Below are positions 23,251 to 36,338 of a stretch of DNA of 64,000 nucleotides, one piece after another; position 1 is the first letter of the stretch; each line of letters begins with the position of its first letter. The stretch spans positions 287,606,145-287,670,144 of the forward strand of contig CM071567.1 of NCBI GenBank assembly GCA_036426205.1, written 5' to 3'. Under the pieces are notes generated by a model. It did no database searches, was not told the DNA's origin, and saw only the letters and a program-made list of their open reading frames with translations. The position numbers were made by a program, and so were the translations under genes. Source of the DNA: Ascaphus truei. Its lineage: Eukaryota > Chordata > Amphibia > Anura > Ascaphidae.

Positions 23251-25559
23251 CATAAAAATTTAAACACTGTGGCTGTTAGACTATATCCAAAAAGCATTTC
23301 AAACATGACAACTGTACATCTTTATGTTTTGGAGATCATATCAATGATCTTCTCCCTGTCATGCATAACTTTGATTCTATTGATATTGGTTTGATTCCGC
23401 GAAAACCTGCCAACCTCAATGTAGCCTTAAAATGAGTTAACATTGTCTAAATGTTTCTGTCATCCCTAACTGAAGCATTGATGGATAAGTTTTGATAGAA
23501 GGCTGTTTGGCGGGTGAAGGGTTGGGAATAGGGGGCTGTTTTTGGGTGGAGAATTGTGAGTTTGGTGTAGTTTCATATGTATTTTTTGTTTATAAAAAAA
23601 TCTCATTGGGGAAGTAACTCCACAAAGTACCTCTCACTTAATAGCATTATTATGCATTAAAGATAATAATAGTATCTACAAAGGCAATAACAATTTATTT
23701 GAGAGAAGTGATGCTATTATATTAATAACTTTATATACCACTGCCTTTTCTAAACATAGAAATTATGAAAGGACAATTTTAGTGGAACTACAATACATCA
23801 TCTTAGTTCATACTTGAAAGCTGAAACAGACTACCTTAAAGAATCAAGTTATTAACTTAAATACATGCCTTTTATATAATAAAACATCTGTGCTGTTTTA
23901 AGAAATGAACTGATGTAGCAGATGGATCTTGCTCCCACTGGTGGCATTTTAGTGAAGGAGTAGACTCCACAATGTTACACAATGAACACTTTAAAATTTC
24001 TGGACTTAGTGGGAGGGTGGTTATGTCATTAGTTGTTCAACCCGTAAAATAGTCACAATTTCAGCATGGTATGAGCTACTGTTATTACTTAAGTGTTTCA
24101 TCATTTGGCCACATCTTGCGCACTCCATAAAACAATCTTGTGGGTCTTTCGAACATAAAATATTATCTTTCCCAAGCTGGGTTTACAATCTTATTTTTAA
24201 ATTCTGCACCACATTGTGCATGTTTGTTTACCCACCGAGTGAGGTGAAAAACACGCACAACATTGAATATACTGTAGCTGGCTAACATTTTATCTGATTG
24301 GACAACAAAGCCTCTTTTTCTAACTGTCATCAAGATTCTACAGTAACCATAATGACTGAAGAATCTTGACTTACTGTTTTTTGGAGACCAGTAGATGCCA
24401 GATCTGGCCACTCCCACCAATTGCAATTGTAAGATATACATACAGATGCAGTCAGCTTTATTAAGCAGTTTTATCAAGGAAACTGCAAATGAAACACAGC
24501 CTGTCGTGACTAGATTGTGGCTTTCCCAGACTAATTGCCCATAAGGATTAGCACAGCGAGGGGCCCTGTCTTCTGAATGGGTTCCCAATATGTAAATCCT
24601 ACCGTGCTGCCACCAGTCTGGAAGAGCTGTGCAGTGAGAGTACAAGTCTCTCTCCCTGCACAGCTCTAACAGGCGATGGTGCTGTTTTATTTATTTTATT
24701 ACATAGTATGGAAGCAGATTTCCCCAAGCTGAACCACATTAATTTCAGGTCCAGGGACCCCCTGCATCATCGGACATTTAAACATGGTGGAAATACCGAG
24801 AACCCCATACTCCGGCCTTAACTCAGAAGCCGGGGTCCATAGGACTGAAATGTATTATCTTAGGGTCTAGCCTCTAAGGTAATGAAGGGGTTAAAAATAA
24901 GTACCCAGTTTTAGTGTAGAGGGGTGGGTGAAGGGGTTAGTGGAGGTTAGGTAATTAAGGGGTAACCCCAAACGCTAACCAACGGGAGGCCTAACCCCCC
25001 CACCCCAGTGAAACTACCTCTCATCCCCACCCCCTCTCCCCCATCACTACACCAAAAATGGGGAAAAGACTAGTAACCAAAGGCTAATAGCAAGTTTGCC
25101 ATTTATGATGGAAAAAAAAAAAATTAAATAAACATAAACATTATAATACAATACAAAAAAAACCTCTAGCTATACATCCATTGATTGCCACAGTAGTTAC
25201 CTATGATCAATGGGTGGACAAGATAGCCACATTAGGCATCATGGGCACACTACCAATGAGTTGTTGGATAGTCCTTATTATGTCAGGACGTGGGTACTTG
25301 AGTGTAATCTACCGTTACCGGGTACATCTTTGGGGTACCGTAATCAGGAACCCCGCTAATAGCCACACTGTGTAATGACTTTCTCCATCAAACCCACCCT
25401 GAAACTCATAGCTAGCAATTATGCTTGCGGGCATCCTGGAAAGGCAAAAAGCATATTTTCATTACAATGCATAGCAGTACATCCATGACAACCAGGTCTA
25501 AGAGCTGATACTCTAGGACACCACCACGTGATCAGGGGTAACCAAGAGGGCTTGACCTT

Positions 25560-26235
25560 TATTAGTGAGCGCTGGTTATACCCCCTACCGTCACACCTCC
25601 CCTGTTCGTGAGTTCATCCACATTCCATGTTCGCAGCCTTTCTTGTGTTGTATGGAAAAGTCAAACTCTTGCAATGCAAGACTCCAGTGAAGCAATTTGC
25701 CGTTCTCCCCCAACACCCGCTGTAGCCAAATTCACAGAATTGTGTCCGTGACCACGGTAAAGGTTCTGCCATCAGAAAGGGCTGCAGTTTCTGCAAAGCC
25801 CAAACACTCTTTCTCAATAGTGGCATAAGCACTTCGCAGGGCAAAAGTGTCCTGCTTAGGTGCTCCACAGTATGCTACACCCCCCTCTCCCCCACTTGGC
25901 TGACTACAGTGCAGACCCGTAGTCGAGGCATCGGTCTACACTAGGAACTTTTTGGAGTATCCGGTGCTCACATCAACTCCAAAAAGGAAAGGCATCACAT
26001 GGTATGTCCAGCAATCGGATGTGGGGATGTACCATATCATTCCATCTAGTTTGGTACAGAAGTAATTCTTGATGCCTAGACACACGGATGTACCATTGTC
26101 TGTCAATGTGATTTCACAGGCCTGTATAAGGCCTGTCATCTCATTTGACAGCACAAGATGGCGTGGCAACATCCCATCCTGGACCTGTTGAAAAAGAAGT
26201 TCTAACTCATCCAGGACTCCTCTTAAGGCGTCTGA
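25560..26235 (-). pseudogene. Gypsy-type pol fragment, right-arm copy
   Basis: This is the mirror of the fragment at 7515-8163. EHLSRTLLPCEV is readable from about 25868 downward and a TSDCWTYHVMPFLFGV segment, perhaps RT-derived, lies at 25936-26172. The TGTGACGG LTR start is mirrored near 25597. Additional one-base indels break the frame further than in the left arm. Confidence 0.7.
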
Positions 26236-27771
26236 GGATCATGGACTTCTGCGCATCATGTCTGTTTCAAAATTAGGATAATTGCTTCGGGTCAAGAGTT
26301 GTTGGTGCCGCAGTTGGAGAGGAGGATGTATTTGATTTAATTGTGATTTTTTAAGATGCCCATTGTAATTAAGTGGTTATCTATGCCCCCTGCTGAGTGC
26401 ATAGTAAACCACAGTGAAAATCAATGCATTTTATGGCTTTTGATTGTTTCTCTTTATTGTAATTGTTATGTTATTTTGTTGCCTATTAATTGGCATACAG
26501 CTTTGAGGGCATACAGTACATAAGCACAGTGAAAATCAAGGGATTATTGCCTACTGTTTATTTAATGTATTGAAATTTCAATTGTATTTTATTGTGTATT
26601 AACACAAATGGGCAAAACGCTAATAACCATATTTGGTAATACAGCTTTTGCCATTGCTGTGGGGTGGTGGGGGATGGGGGTTGTTGCTAGGGGAGGGTGG
26701 GTTAGCCTCCATGGTTGGGTAGTGGTGGGTTTAGGGCAGGGGTTAACCCTTTAATTACCATAGCGGTTATAACCACTAATGTAATTAATGGTGACTGGCC
26801 TGTAGCTAGTTTTCTTATTTAATTCTGGTGCCAATGAATATAACTCAGAAGAGGTCCCTCTCCCCATGGGCAAGGAGAGTATTGGAGCACCCAGTAAACT
26901 TGCACTCTTAAGACTAGCAGATATCACAATAAGATATCAGTAAATGGAGCGAATTCGCACACTAGACACTACATAATAGTGATTAGAATAACCCCTAAAT
27001 GATGAAGAGCTTTTATTACTATACGGTGGTTGGCTACTGATTATTTTTTTTTATTTGTGAAAGCACATTAGCCATACAGTATATGGTAATAGGGCTTTAG
27101 CCCATTATTGTGTGTGTTGGGAAGGGGGGTTGTTGGGGGTGGGATTAGGTGCCCATTGATAGCCCAATTGGCAATTTGTGTCCCCGTTAAGGGCATAGGT
27201 AAGAAAAGGACAATCAATGGGTGTTTTGGCAAGTTTGTTTTTGGTAGTGTTATTTTAATGTTTATTTTATTTAATTGAGATTTTTTTCTTATGGTCCCCA
27301 TTGATTGCCCAATTGAGGGCATAGGTAACAACAGGGCAATCAATTGGTGTATTGACGTGTGTGATTTTGGTTGTGTTGTAGTTTTATTTTATTCAATCGT
27401 GTATTTTTCATTGCATCGCAAATGGGCAAAAGAGCTATTAACCATTTGGTTACTAGTGATTTTGTCCATTTGTGTGTGTGGGGGGGGGGGTGGGGTTAGG
27501 AGAAGATGGGGGTAGTTGCCCCTTGTGGGGGTTAGGACCTCTGGGTGGGTAGCGGGATGGGGAACCCTTAGTTTCCTTAGCAGTTACTACTGCTAAGGTA
27601 ATTAAGGGATTAACCCCACCCACAGACCTTCCGAGGCCTAACTATCTCTGGGCAATGTAATTGTAGAAGAGAGACCGAAGATTCCAGCGGTGCACAGCTC
27701 GTAGGAAGGGAGAGACCAGCAAGGTGTTGATTAAAATAAATATTTATTGAAAAAACATGGTATGGGGACAC

Positions 27772-27812
27772 ACTCTGACCGTTTCGGACTGGCGTAGTCT
27801 TAATCATAGAGC
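27772..27812 (-). ncRNA. Hammerhead-like motif, right-arm copy
   Basis: This is the mirror of 5907-5947. GGACT/AGTCC-type stem II is mostly kept, but extra base changes disrupt the CGCGTC segment. Probably non-functional. Confidence 0.4.
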
Positions 27813-28380
27813 TGACTCGCGTCTTCATTTCCCCTGTCTTATGCAGTAAACCCCTCCCCATTGCGTTATCGCATGTGTTTTGGGCGCGAAATCGCCAGTG
27901 GGGAGCCTCATTGGTTTCTAGTCTATACCGAACAGCTGAGTGATCGCGTGTTTGGGCCATATCCTCCTGAGAACCTGATCCACCCAGATGACAACTTTAC
28001 CACTTTTAAACCACTGACGTGTGAGTCAACCCTGTTTTTTTGACTCTTACATCTTGTAAGTAGTTATTCTATAAGAGCAAGTCGTTTGGAACTTTTTCCA
28101 CTTGCTATTCTGCTGCACTTAAATTTATTTCTGTTTCTCCCATGCTCCCCCTGGATTTTGTGTTCACTGCTGTTACTGTGGGGGAAGAGTGAAGACTGGC
28201 CCTCCAGTGGGTTTTGAGCAGGGGGTGAAACTGTATTGTACAAATATTACTATTTATTCACTTATTTAAGTATTTATTAAGTCACATATTATTAGGTTTT
28301 CGTTTGATTTGTTTGCGCCGGTGTTCACTTTATCACTATACCATCTGTACAGTTAATCAGCATAGCCCGTCACCAATTAT

Positions 28381-28418
28381 GATTCCTGAAGAATCAATTA
28401 AGCGAAATGCATAGAATC
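28381..28418 (+). ncRNA. Hammerhead-like motif, right-arm copy
   Basis: This is the mirror of 5288-5324. GATTC at 28381 and GAATC at 28414 still pair as stem I, and GCGAAATGC is kept. One extra A lies in the stem II region. Confidence 0.45.
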
Positions 28419-28909
28419 TGTTCCTGTGCCACTTGCTGTACCACCGCATATGCTTTACCAAAAGTCCCAGCTGTTTGGAGTTGCGTCATTCCTCTCTTGC
28501 TGCCGCCCGTTACAGAAGTCACCTTCCGGGTTTGCGCTAGACGCGCAGAGGTAGCAGACGCCACACCACTGAGGGCCCTGGTTTAAAGAGAAGACCCTGT
28601 ACATTGTGTGTACAATACTTGTAAAATGTGAGTGTATTTCCTATATACTTTTCAGGGCAATAAAAGTTTTGAAAGCAAAACATTACTCCATGAGAATGTT
28701 CTCAATTATTTTCTATGAATGTCTGGGAGTATCCTGGGTTATCTGGTGAGCAATGATGCAAGATCAAGTTTCAACAAAGCTCCCATCAGAGAGATCTCTG
28801 ATACACCTGTAACCATGCTGTAAAAAAGGCTGCGTCATTCTCCGCTGACAGTAAGGCCTGGTAAGTTATGGGCATGCCAGCAGTAATATGAGGTTTGCCC
28901 CAACACCCT

Positions 28910-29567
28910 GGTGGGTGCCCTATGTATGGATGGTGTGGTCACAGGTTCTGACTCCCTCGTTGGTGATGTCAGAGTTGTGTCAGCCCCCAGAGGATACATA
29001 AGGCACAGCACTGATCAAAAGTTAGTTCAGAGATTGTTGCTAAGTAGTTGGAGGAGTTCAGAGTTGGTACACTACAGGACTAATGAGACTGTGACCAGGG
29101 ACCTGGCGCAGAATAGATGTCCTACGGGGATAGGGAATCCCTACATTAGGGGGACAATACCTTTCAAAGGGAAGTACGGTGTGACAATGGAGGGCTAAGT
29201 TCACCCATTGTGGAGGGCAGCTGGCCACCTACTAATAAAGATGACTCTGATAAAAGAAACCCTCGTGTGTAAGTGTGGAATGATTACACAGGGTGGCGCG
29301 CACCACAGAGGAGTCCTCACCAGGACCATCCCCAGCGGACGATGGATACTGATGAGGTAGGAGGCGCGCACTGGATCTAGGTAGGACTCAAGCACGACTA
29401 CCTCAGCTCCTGTCTGGGTTGGCAATCCCCACACAACATATGCGGGGAGAATCAGGAGTCCTGTTGCCAACAGGTGCACACCAGACATCCACACTGTAAG
29501 GGGACTGGTGAGACACAGGGGCCAATATGGATTGGGTGGGTCAGGCCGGTCCAGAAAACCCGTTACA
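28910..29567 (+). mobile_element. LTR-like sequence, right arm
   Basis: The end reads CCAGAAAACCCGTTACA. After one base comes TGGAGGTGGCTGAGATT, which resembles a primer-binding site. AATAAAGATGACTC at about 29234 could be the polyadenylation signal. This supports the reading of a plus-strand 5' LTR with its interior downstream. Confidence 0.5.
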
Positions 29568-31552
29568 TTGGAGGTGGCTGAGATTGACTGTCAACAGGAC
29601 AGGTTTTTTGCTACATCACTGGAAACAGGGAGGTGTCTGCTGCCACTTTGTGCTGCGTTGGGACGGACCTAGGGTAGTCAGGGCGCTGATGGCGTATTGT
29701 CAGTCTCGCAGGGATGACCTAGGGGCTGAAAGGAGTTGGGGGTTTGGAGCCGGCTATAGCTGTCCTAGTCACCTTGAGGTAGTGCTAGTTGGGTAGGATG
29801 CCAAAAGGGATAGCCTGTTAACGTGGTCAGGAATCTGGAGAGGGTCTGCGCTAGCGAACCAAGATAGGTAGACGCCCCCATAACTGCATGGAAGCCCCAG
29901 AGTACTCTAGCCCATCCAGACCCACTCTCGTTGGGAGCACAGACGGGAGGAAGGATGATACAGCATACACTGAGAGAGTGAGCCTAGCCTGAGGTAGTGC
30001 ATAAATGAGTCAGCCTACATTAGGTACACATGGTGGTGCATCAGGAATCTTATGTAACGGTGTGGTGGCCTGCCCCCAGCAGAGAGGAGCCCCATGTACA
30101 ATATTACTGGTACAACGGGCAATTGGCGACCGCAAGAATGGAGGATCGCGTGGTGCGGATAGTCAAAATGGCGGGACCGGAGGTTGAGGTTAGAGCACAA
30201 CCTGCGTGCGCTCCGCTTGAAGAACGAACGTTGTCGACATGTCTGTCACAGTCTGCTTTGGAGCGGGTGAGAGCCGTAAAGCCCCGTTTGGTCCTGCCTA
30301 GGACACAAACCGAGGCATAACTGGAGTATGTGTTGAGGACATTGTTGTAACCGGAGGAGAACACAGGAGGTGAATGTCAGTTGACTTGCAAACAGATGAA
30401 CGATACCTATTCATTGTCGGACTGACAGTGTGACCCAAATTGGCGGCTCCCGCTTCCCTGGGGAGACCGTATGGGCCGATGTGCAGGCCATTTGCAGATG
30501 CAAACGATTGCAAAGAATGGCCAGAAGCGGCGCCAACAGGAGAGCCCCGCCATAATGGGGGGTATGGCGCGAAAGTGCGGCCGCGCCTTCATGGACAGTA
30601 AACTCAATCCGCCCCTGTGACTGAGTCAAAACTTGTCTGTGGGACCCTTCTCTATATCAACAGGGGGAGTTGGTTTCCAGCTATGCCCCGTGGGTATGAA
30701 TCCCAAGGGCCAGGAGCTGGTGCGCTGACGGCCCCATTACCAGAAGTAGTTCGGCAGCTGTAATTGTGTGCAAGAAAGAAGGATACTTTGGCACGCAAGG
30801 CAGCTGAAAGACAACGGTGAGTTGGCGGCAAAAGAAGAACCACCACCCTGTTGGGGAAAAGCGCCAGGAAGCTGTGGTCGCGCCCTCGAGGACTGAAGAG
30901 GTGCGGCCTCAATATTAAAAGGACATCTATTCCCTTGTGGGAACCGCCCATAATCGCTACTATGGGGGGAGGATTCAATGGTCAGATGAGGGCGGAGCTG
31001 AACCAAGGAGTGGCTGACCCATTCAACCCCTGTTGGTCACTCAAGCGGAACAAGCTTCCGCCAAAGAACCAGGTTATGAGTGGCTCCCACCAAGACAATG
31101 GCCCTGCTCCCCACATGGTGAACCGGATGGTATCAACTAAGCCATGCACAAGTACAAGGGCGGGGAGGAGGGGGGTACTCAGGATAGGCGGTGGGCGTGG
31201 GCCGGAAGACAGTATCGGGGGGCCTCTGCGAATGCATGGGCGGCGCGCGCTGTCCCCAGTGTGTGCACACAATACCTGTGGCCAATGCACACATTTGTGC
31301 CCTTCAGAACAATGACCCAGGGGGAAATACATAGGCTTTGTTCCCGGCCGAGTCCCCCGGTGCCTATTGGACCCAGGGTGCGGAACCACGAAAAGAGTGT
31401 GAAGTGGGCGGTCCAGCAAACGACCGAGAGAGAAAAGAAGGCTGGTCGCCACGCGCTCGGCTACCCAAGACCCTTAGTGCGGATCCCTCGGACGAGGGAC
31501 CCAAAGAAAACAAGCACGCGGGGAATACCGGGGAGGCGGAACGGGGTGATAA
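29568..31552 (+). mobile_element. Putative LTR-element interior without recognised protein
   Basis: This GC-rich stretch starts with the primer-binding-site-like TGGAGGTGGCTGAG. Frames of 150-156 codons occur on both strands but none shows gag zinc knuckles, protease, RT or integrase motifs. It may be the untranslated leader or the body of a non-autonomous element. No matching second LTR was found downstream; the block ends where a family-B half copy begins. Confidence 0.35.
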
Positions 31553-31702
31553 TTAATGGGACTGTCAGGGACCCCCGCTGTGTTAATCCGATGGGCCATT
31601 AGTCTGTCTGCAGAAATGTCACAGAAATGTTGCAGCATTGCTGGGGTATTGTCCGAGATTTTCAAAGGCAAGTGTTCGGATACTCGTGGCCTCATCAGTA
31701 CA
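31553..31702 (+). repeat. Foldback family B, half copy
   Basis: It includes GTGTTAATCCGATGGGCC, GCAGAAATGTCACAGAAATG and TTCGGATACTCGTGG. One arm of the palindromic family. Confidence 0.8.
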
Positions 31703-32368
31703 TCCAATCACGGCTTCATTAGTAGGAACAGTAGTAATGTTTGTTATTAAATTATACTTGTATTGGAAATTGAAGTCGTTAATTGGTATTACCCGATGAC
31801 TTATTGAAAGGCATACAAATCCTAGAAAAATCTTCTGTTAAGACTGCACTAAGAAGTGCCATCAGGTTAATTTTAAGGCTACAGTCAAATCATTACTGTT
31901 ACATCAGAGAGAAAAAAAAAAGTTTGTTGTAATCACAGTACAACTACATTTCTAGTTGCAGAAGAGCTTACACTCTTTTTCATGTCCATTGTTACAAAAT
32001 GAACGAGTGGAAAGTTAAACAAGGGATAGCGATGTCATCAGAGAGGAGAAGGTTAATGTGAATGTGTTGGTTGTATCAGACAGAGTAGACACAATTCAAA
32101 ACAACCAATTAGTGTCTAAAATAAAAGTAACGCTATAACACCAAAGAGATTGATGTATACCAGACAATAATATGACAACACAGATAGGTGTTGGGATAAG
32201 TTACAATTTATAATATATTCTATTTGTATTAACGCTGTATATGAGTAGCATTTTAATATTAGATTTATCTGAATCACATGAGTCTGAAAAAAATCTTCTA
32301 TGTTTTTTGGGGGGATTTGAAGATGGCTTTCTATGATTCAGAGTCCCTTATGGACTCTATTTGATTTA
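31703..32368. other. AT-rich non-coding DNA
   Basis: No gene or bounded repeat was recognised. Confidence 0.45.
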
Positions 32369-32556
32369 TTGTATTGTATTGTATGTCTTTATTTATATAG
32401 CGCCATAAATGTACATAGCGCTTCACAGTAGTAATACATATCATATAAATAACAAATAATATAAATAACAGGTCATGGGAATAAGTGCTTCAGACATAAA
32501 AGTAACATTAAAGAAGAGGAGTCCCTGCTCCGAGGAGCTTACAATCTAATTGGGTG
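32369..32556 (-). mobile_element. L2-type LINE 3' fragment
   Basis: The stretch runs from TGTATTGTATGTC through TTATATAGCGCCATAAATG and GCGCTTCACAGTAG to GGAGCTTACAATCTAATTGG. It is the reverse complement of the 3' tail of the LINE at 35104-36338, so it is a severely 5'-truncated insertion. Confidence 0.85.
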
Positions 32557-34555
32557 ATGATTTATATCATTCAAATTCTGTGCTGTCTGCTATAACCCAT
32601 TATGTTACCCAGACTTTATTTTGTAATGTTGGTTTGTAAAACTGATTGTGGGGTATGAGAGAGAAGCACATTTAGGGTAAACATTTTCTTGTTCATGAGA
32701 ACATAAGTTGGTACATATGACATCTCATCTACCCAAGGTTTAGATAAGAATATGGGCTGTACGCCCAGGCCTTTATTTAGTTTTATTCTTTTTCTTATAA
32801 TATGCAGCTTTCAGCTTTCTAATATAATTAATGCCTAATAATCCATGAATAGATTAATTTAGTAGCTAGGAAATAACTGAGTCCTGTTTGAGAGTACATG
32901 TGTCAGAACAGAATAAAAATACATAGCCCAAGACTGTTCTCCATTGTTAACCTGTTCTCTGTATTTGCCTGCATTTATTTGAAGCTTGTAACTGCCTCTA
33001 GGAAGAATCCTTTGGAAAGTTTATTTTCACACTGTAAGCCAGGGGTAATTGAAAGGTTGCACTCTAGTATTCTATATGTATTAAATGTCTGAGCTTTTAG
33101 TATAACTGTTCATAAAAACTGTATTTATAATTCTGGGGGAAAAAACTTACCGTAAGTCAAGAGTGCCAAGATGTTTTAAAAAATAGTAAGTGTCTAATTA
33201 CTTAATTTCTCAAATACATACTGTACATAAGAAAATGCAATATGACAAGAAGTAATTATAAAACAAAACTAACAATAATGCTCCCCATAAGTGACATGAG
33301 GTAGATCTCCCAGCTTGCTGGCAGCAAAGGTTGTTTACCTGGTTTCTGATTTTTAATTGAGTGTCTAGCTTTCTAAGTAGCAGCTGGTCTTTAATTAGTT
33401 AGAAAATTATTGTCACCTTTTTTTCTAAAAAAGGAGAACAAAGCAATTAAATGTTGCATTCCATATGGTGAAATATTGTTGTCAGCTTCTGATTTTTCTA
33501 TCTTTTATTTCACCTTTTCCTAATGTTCAGAAATGTAAAACTAGATCACTAGCAAATTTGCTCTACTTTATGCACAGTTCTGAAATTATGTGAGGGTATA
33601 GGCTTGAAAGGAGCATGCTAAAGATTAGTATATAAATAAAGGGCAATGGTTTAAATCAGTTGACAAACATGTTTAATACAGAAATAATAAAATACCTACT
33701 TACAGAAATTATTTAACATCTCTAAAAAGCCCAAGTAATGTTAAATATTCATATACAGTATCAACATCATGTATTACATATACAAATATATCACATTGCT
33801 GCTGCTAGGAAACTATGTTCAAAAAAGCATTTTTTCAAATCTCAAGACATTCAACGCTCTACAGTACAGTATACCTATTTTTTACTGCTGGGACTGCTGT
33901 AGTGTACAGTATGCTGGCGTTAAAATGACTATATTATCCCACGAATAATTCACATGAAAATAATTTTAACTTAGGGTATATTAAAGTCACTCTTCCTCCT
34001 TCTACGTCCGACAAGAAACTTGTCACACGATGTCAAGAAAAGAACGTGCCAGCTGCTATATTCATGACAAGCAGCCTCAGGCACAGTAACCATAACCCTT
34101 CTTTGACAACAACATACTGTACCTGTGTTGCTTTCAAAAGTTTCTCAGTAGATGAAGTATTGCACAAATGTCAAACATTGTGGAGTTTACCTTCTTTATT
34201 ACTATACACAGGAAAACAATAATATTGAACCTGGTAAGGCAGAGCAGAGCGTCATGTGTTAGGCCATAATGTTAGATAAGGTGTGTTACCGTAAAACATT
34301 CATGGTTTTGTACAGTATTTAATGAACAGATGAAACTTGAAAAAGGAGAGAATCCCTTATGATGCACTCAACCTCTACAAGAAATAAAATAAACACATGT
34401 TAATCATATTATATAGAAACATAATATCTAAACCTAAATAGCAACTGAGGGGTGTCAGTGAACCTGCTGTAAATTCATGGAAAAATGCCCATATTGAACA
34501 CTATTGAATCAATAGCATTGAGAAAAGACACATGTTGAAAAACTCAGTAAATACA
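32557..34555. other. AT-rich non-coding DNA
   Basis: No protein-like frame or clear repeat was seen. Few mobile-element remnants are visible here, so it may be older, single-copy DNA. Confidence 0.45.
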
Positions 34556-34559
34556 CACA

Positions 34560-35103
34560 CCATCAGTCAAACAGACTTCCTACAGCTTGTAAGGGAGCTT
34601 CAATACACATGTATGCAGATAACATAATCTTATATGCACACAGCCCTAGCCTCTCTGACCTTGAACACATACTTCCAACTGACTTTTCGAGACTTGAAAA
34701 TTAGATTCCCCAAAACAAACTGTTTTTAAACACTGACAAGACTGTAACAATGGTATTTGGAACCAAGGCTACATTTTTAAAGCTTGCAATGACTGAGCTC
34801 CAGATCAGAACCAACGCTAATACAACCCTAACTCCTGTTACTAGTTTTAAATACTTGGGCATATGGTTTGACTCCCATTTAACATTCGGGATGCACATTG
34901 ATACCCTGACATCCAAAAAAAGCCAAACTATGTGTACTTTACAGGAACAAATCCTCCCTAAGTCTGCTGGTCAGAAAGCATATTGCACAGCAGATGCTAG
35001 TGCCTATTATCGACTATGGGGACATAGTTTATGGCTTGGCACCCCAAACCCACCTTAGCAAACTTAATACCCTCTACAATTCTATACAGGAATACATGTA
35101 TTC
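34560..35103 (+). pseudogene. Old non-LTR retrotransposon RT fragment
   Basis: From about 34612 the frame reads YADNIILYAHS, which resembles the YADD catalytic box of a LINE reverse transcriptase with a changed aspartate. The frame from 34750 goes on with PVTSFKYLGIWFDSHLTFG, the usual FKYLGxxxDxxLTF segment that follows the RT core. Frame changes and in-frame stops break it. It is interrupted at about 35103 by the start of another LINE. It is the C-terminal part of an RT, probably of the jockey/L2/CR1 group. Confidence 0.7.
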
Positions 35104-36338
35104 TCTGTGGGGGTACCCCAGGGCTCTGTCCAGGGACATCTTCTATTTTCTCTGTACACACTCTCTCTAGGTGACCTAATAACATCTTTTGGGTTTAAAT
35201 ATCACCTCTATGCTGACGACACTCAAATGTACTTTTCAACACCCGATCTTACACCTGCTGTACAAACCAAAGTTTCTGAATGTCTATCTGCTATATCATC
35301 CTGGATGGCCCTCCGCCGCCTTAAACTCAACATGGATAAAACAGAGCTCCTCATACTTCCTCCCAAACCTGTCCCTACTACCTCCTTCCAAATTACTGTT
35401 GGAACTACGATCATTCACCCAGTAGCCCAAGCACGCTGCCTAGGGGTCACACTTGACTCCTCTCTCACATTCGCCCCTCACATTCAAAACATATCTAAAA
35501 CCTGGCGCTTTTTCCTCCACAATATAACAAAGATAAGCCCTTTCCTCTGTTGCTAGACTGCTAAAACTCTGACTCAGGCCCTCATTCTCTCCCGTCTTGA
35601 TTACTGTAACCTCATGCTGTCCAGCCTTCCTGCCTCTCACCTGTCTCCCCTACAATCTATCCTAAACGCTGCTGCCAGAATCACTCTACTCTTTCCTAGA
35701 TCTGTCTCAGCATCTCCCCTCATGAAATCCCTCTCCTGGCTTCCGATCAAATCCCGCAACTCACACTCCATTCATCTCCTCACTTTTAAAGCTTTACACT
35801 CTTCTGCCCCTCCTTACATCTCAGCCCTAATTTCTTGTTATGCACATCCAAACTCTTGCGTTCTTCTCAAGGATGTGTTCTTTTCACCCCCTTTGTGTCT
35901 AAATCCCTCTCTCACCTTAAACCTTTTTCACTGACTGCCCCACATCTCTGGAATGCCCTTTCCCTCAGTACCCGACTAGCACCCTCTCTATCCACCTTTA
36001 AGACCCACCTTAAGACACACTTGCTTAAAAAAGCATATGAGTAGCACTGTGGATATTCTGAACACATGATACATAAAGCTTGGCCCCCTGCAGACGCACT
36101 TACCAGAACTCCCTCCTACTGTCTCTGTACGTTCTCCGTACCTATCAATTAGACTGTAAGCTCCTCGTGGCAGGGAGTCCTCTTACTTAATGTTACTTTT
36201 ATGTCTAAAGCACTTATTCCCATGATCTGTTATTTATATTATATGTTATTTATTTGATTACCACATGTATTACTACTGTGAAGCGCTATGTACATTAATG
36301 GCGCTATATAAATAAAGACATACAATACAATACAATAA
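35104..36338 (+). pseudogene. L2-type LINE, 5'-truncated copy 1
   Basis: The copy starts inside the RT with [17 protein letters not shown] (the family box is normally GVPQGSVLGPLLF) and keeps the catalytic [10 protein letters not shown] near 35209. It goes on through [16 protein letters not shown] and [16 protein letters not shown] near 35555 stops the main frame; the other copy in this window has a sense codon at the same place. The frame then continues to 36044. The 3' tail has GTAAGCTCCTCGTGGCAGGG, GCGCTATATAAATAAAGA and short ACAAT repeats, as is usual for L2-like elements. It was inserted into an older RT fragment. Confidence 0.85.

Larger units (their letters stand above)
23046..29567 (-). 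repeat. Large inverted repeat, right arm (6.5 kb)
   Basis: This is the reverse complement of 4132-10754. Compared by eye in several stretches, it differs mainly by missing or extra single bases, many at homopolymers, for example CCCC for CCCCC near 24962 and one fewer A near 24471. Base substitutions were rarer. The 79-codon frame of the left arm is destroyed. Such an indel-dominated pattern is more typical of uncorrected long-read sequence than of evolutionary divergence, although decay of a real duplication cannot be excluded. Confidence 0.93.

Noticed and set aside
4132..29567. One giant TIR transposon of 25 kb
   Set aside because: The spacer holds no recognised transposase, no target duplication was found at the outer ends, and the arms themselves contain unrelated nested elements.
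30851..31602. Frames of 152-156 codons on both strands
   Set aside because: They overlap antisense to each other in GC-rich DNA and show no gag, protease, RT, RNase H or integrase motif.
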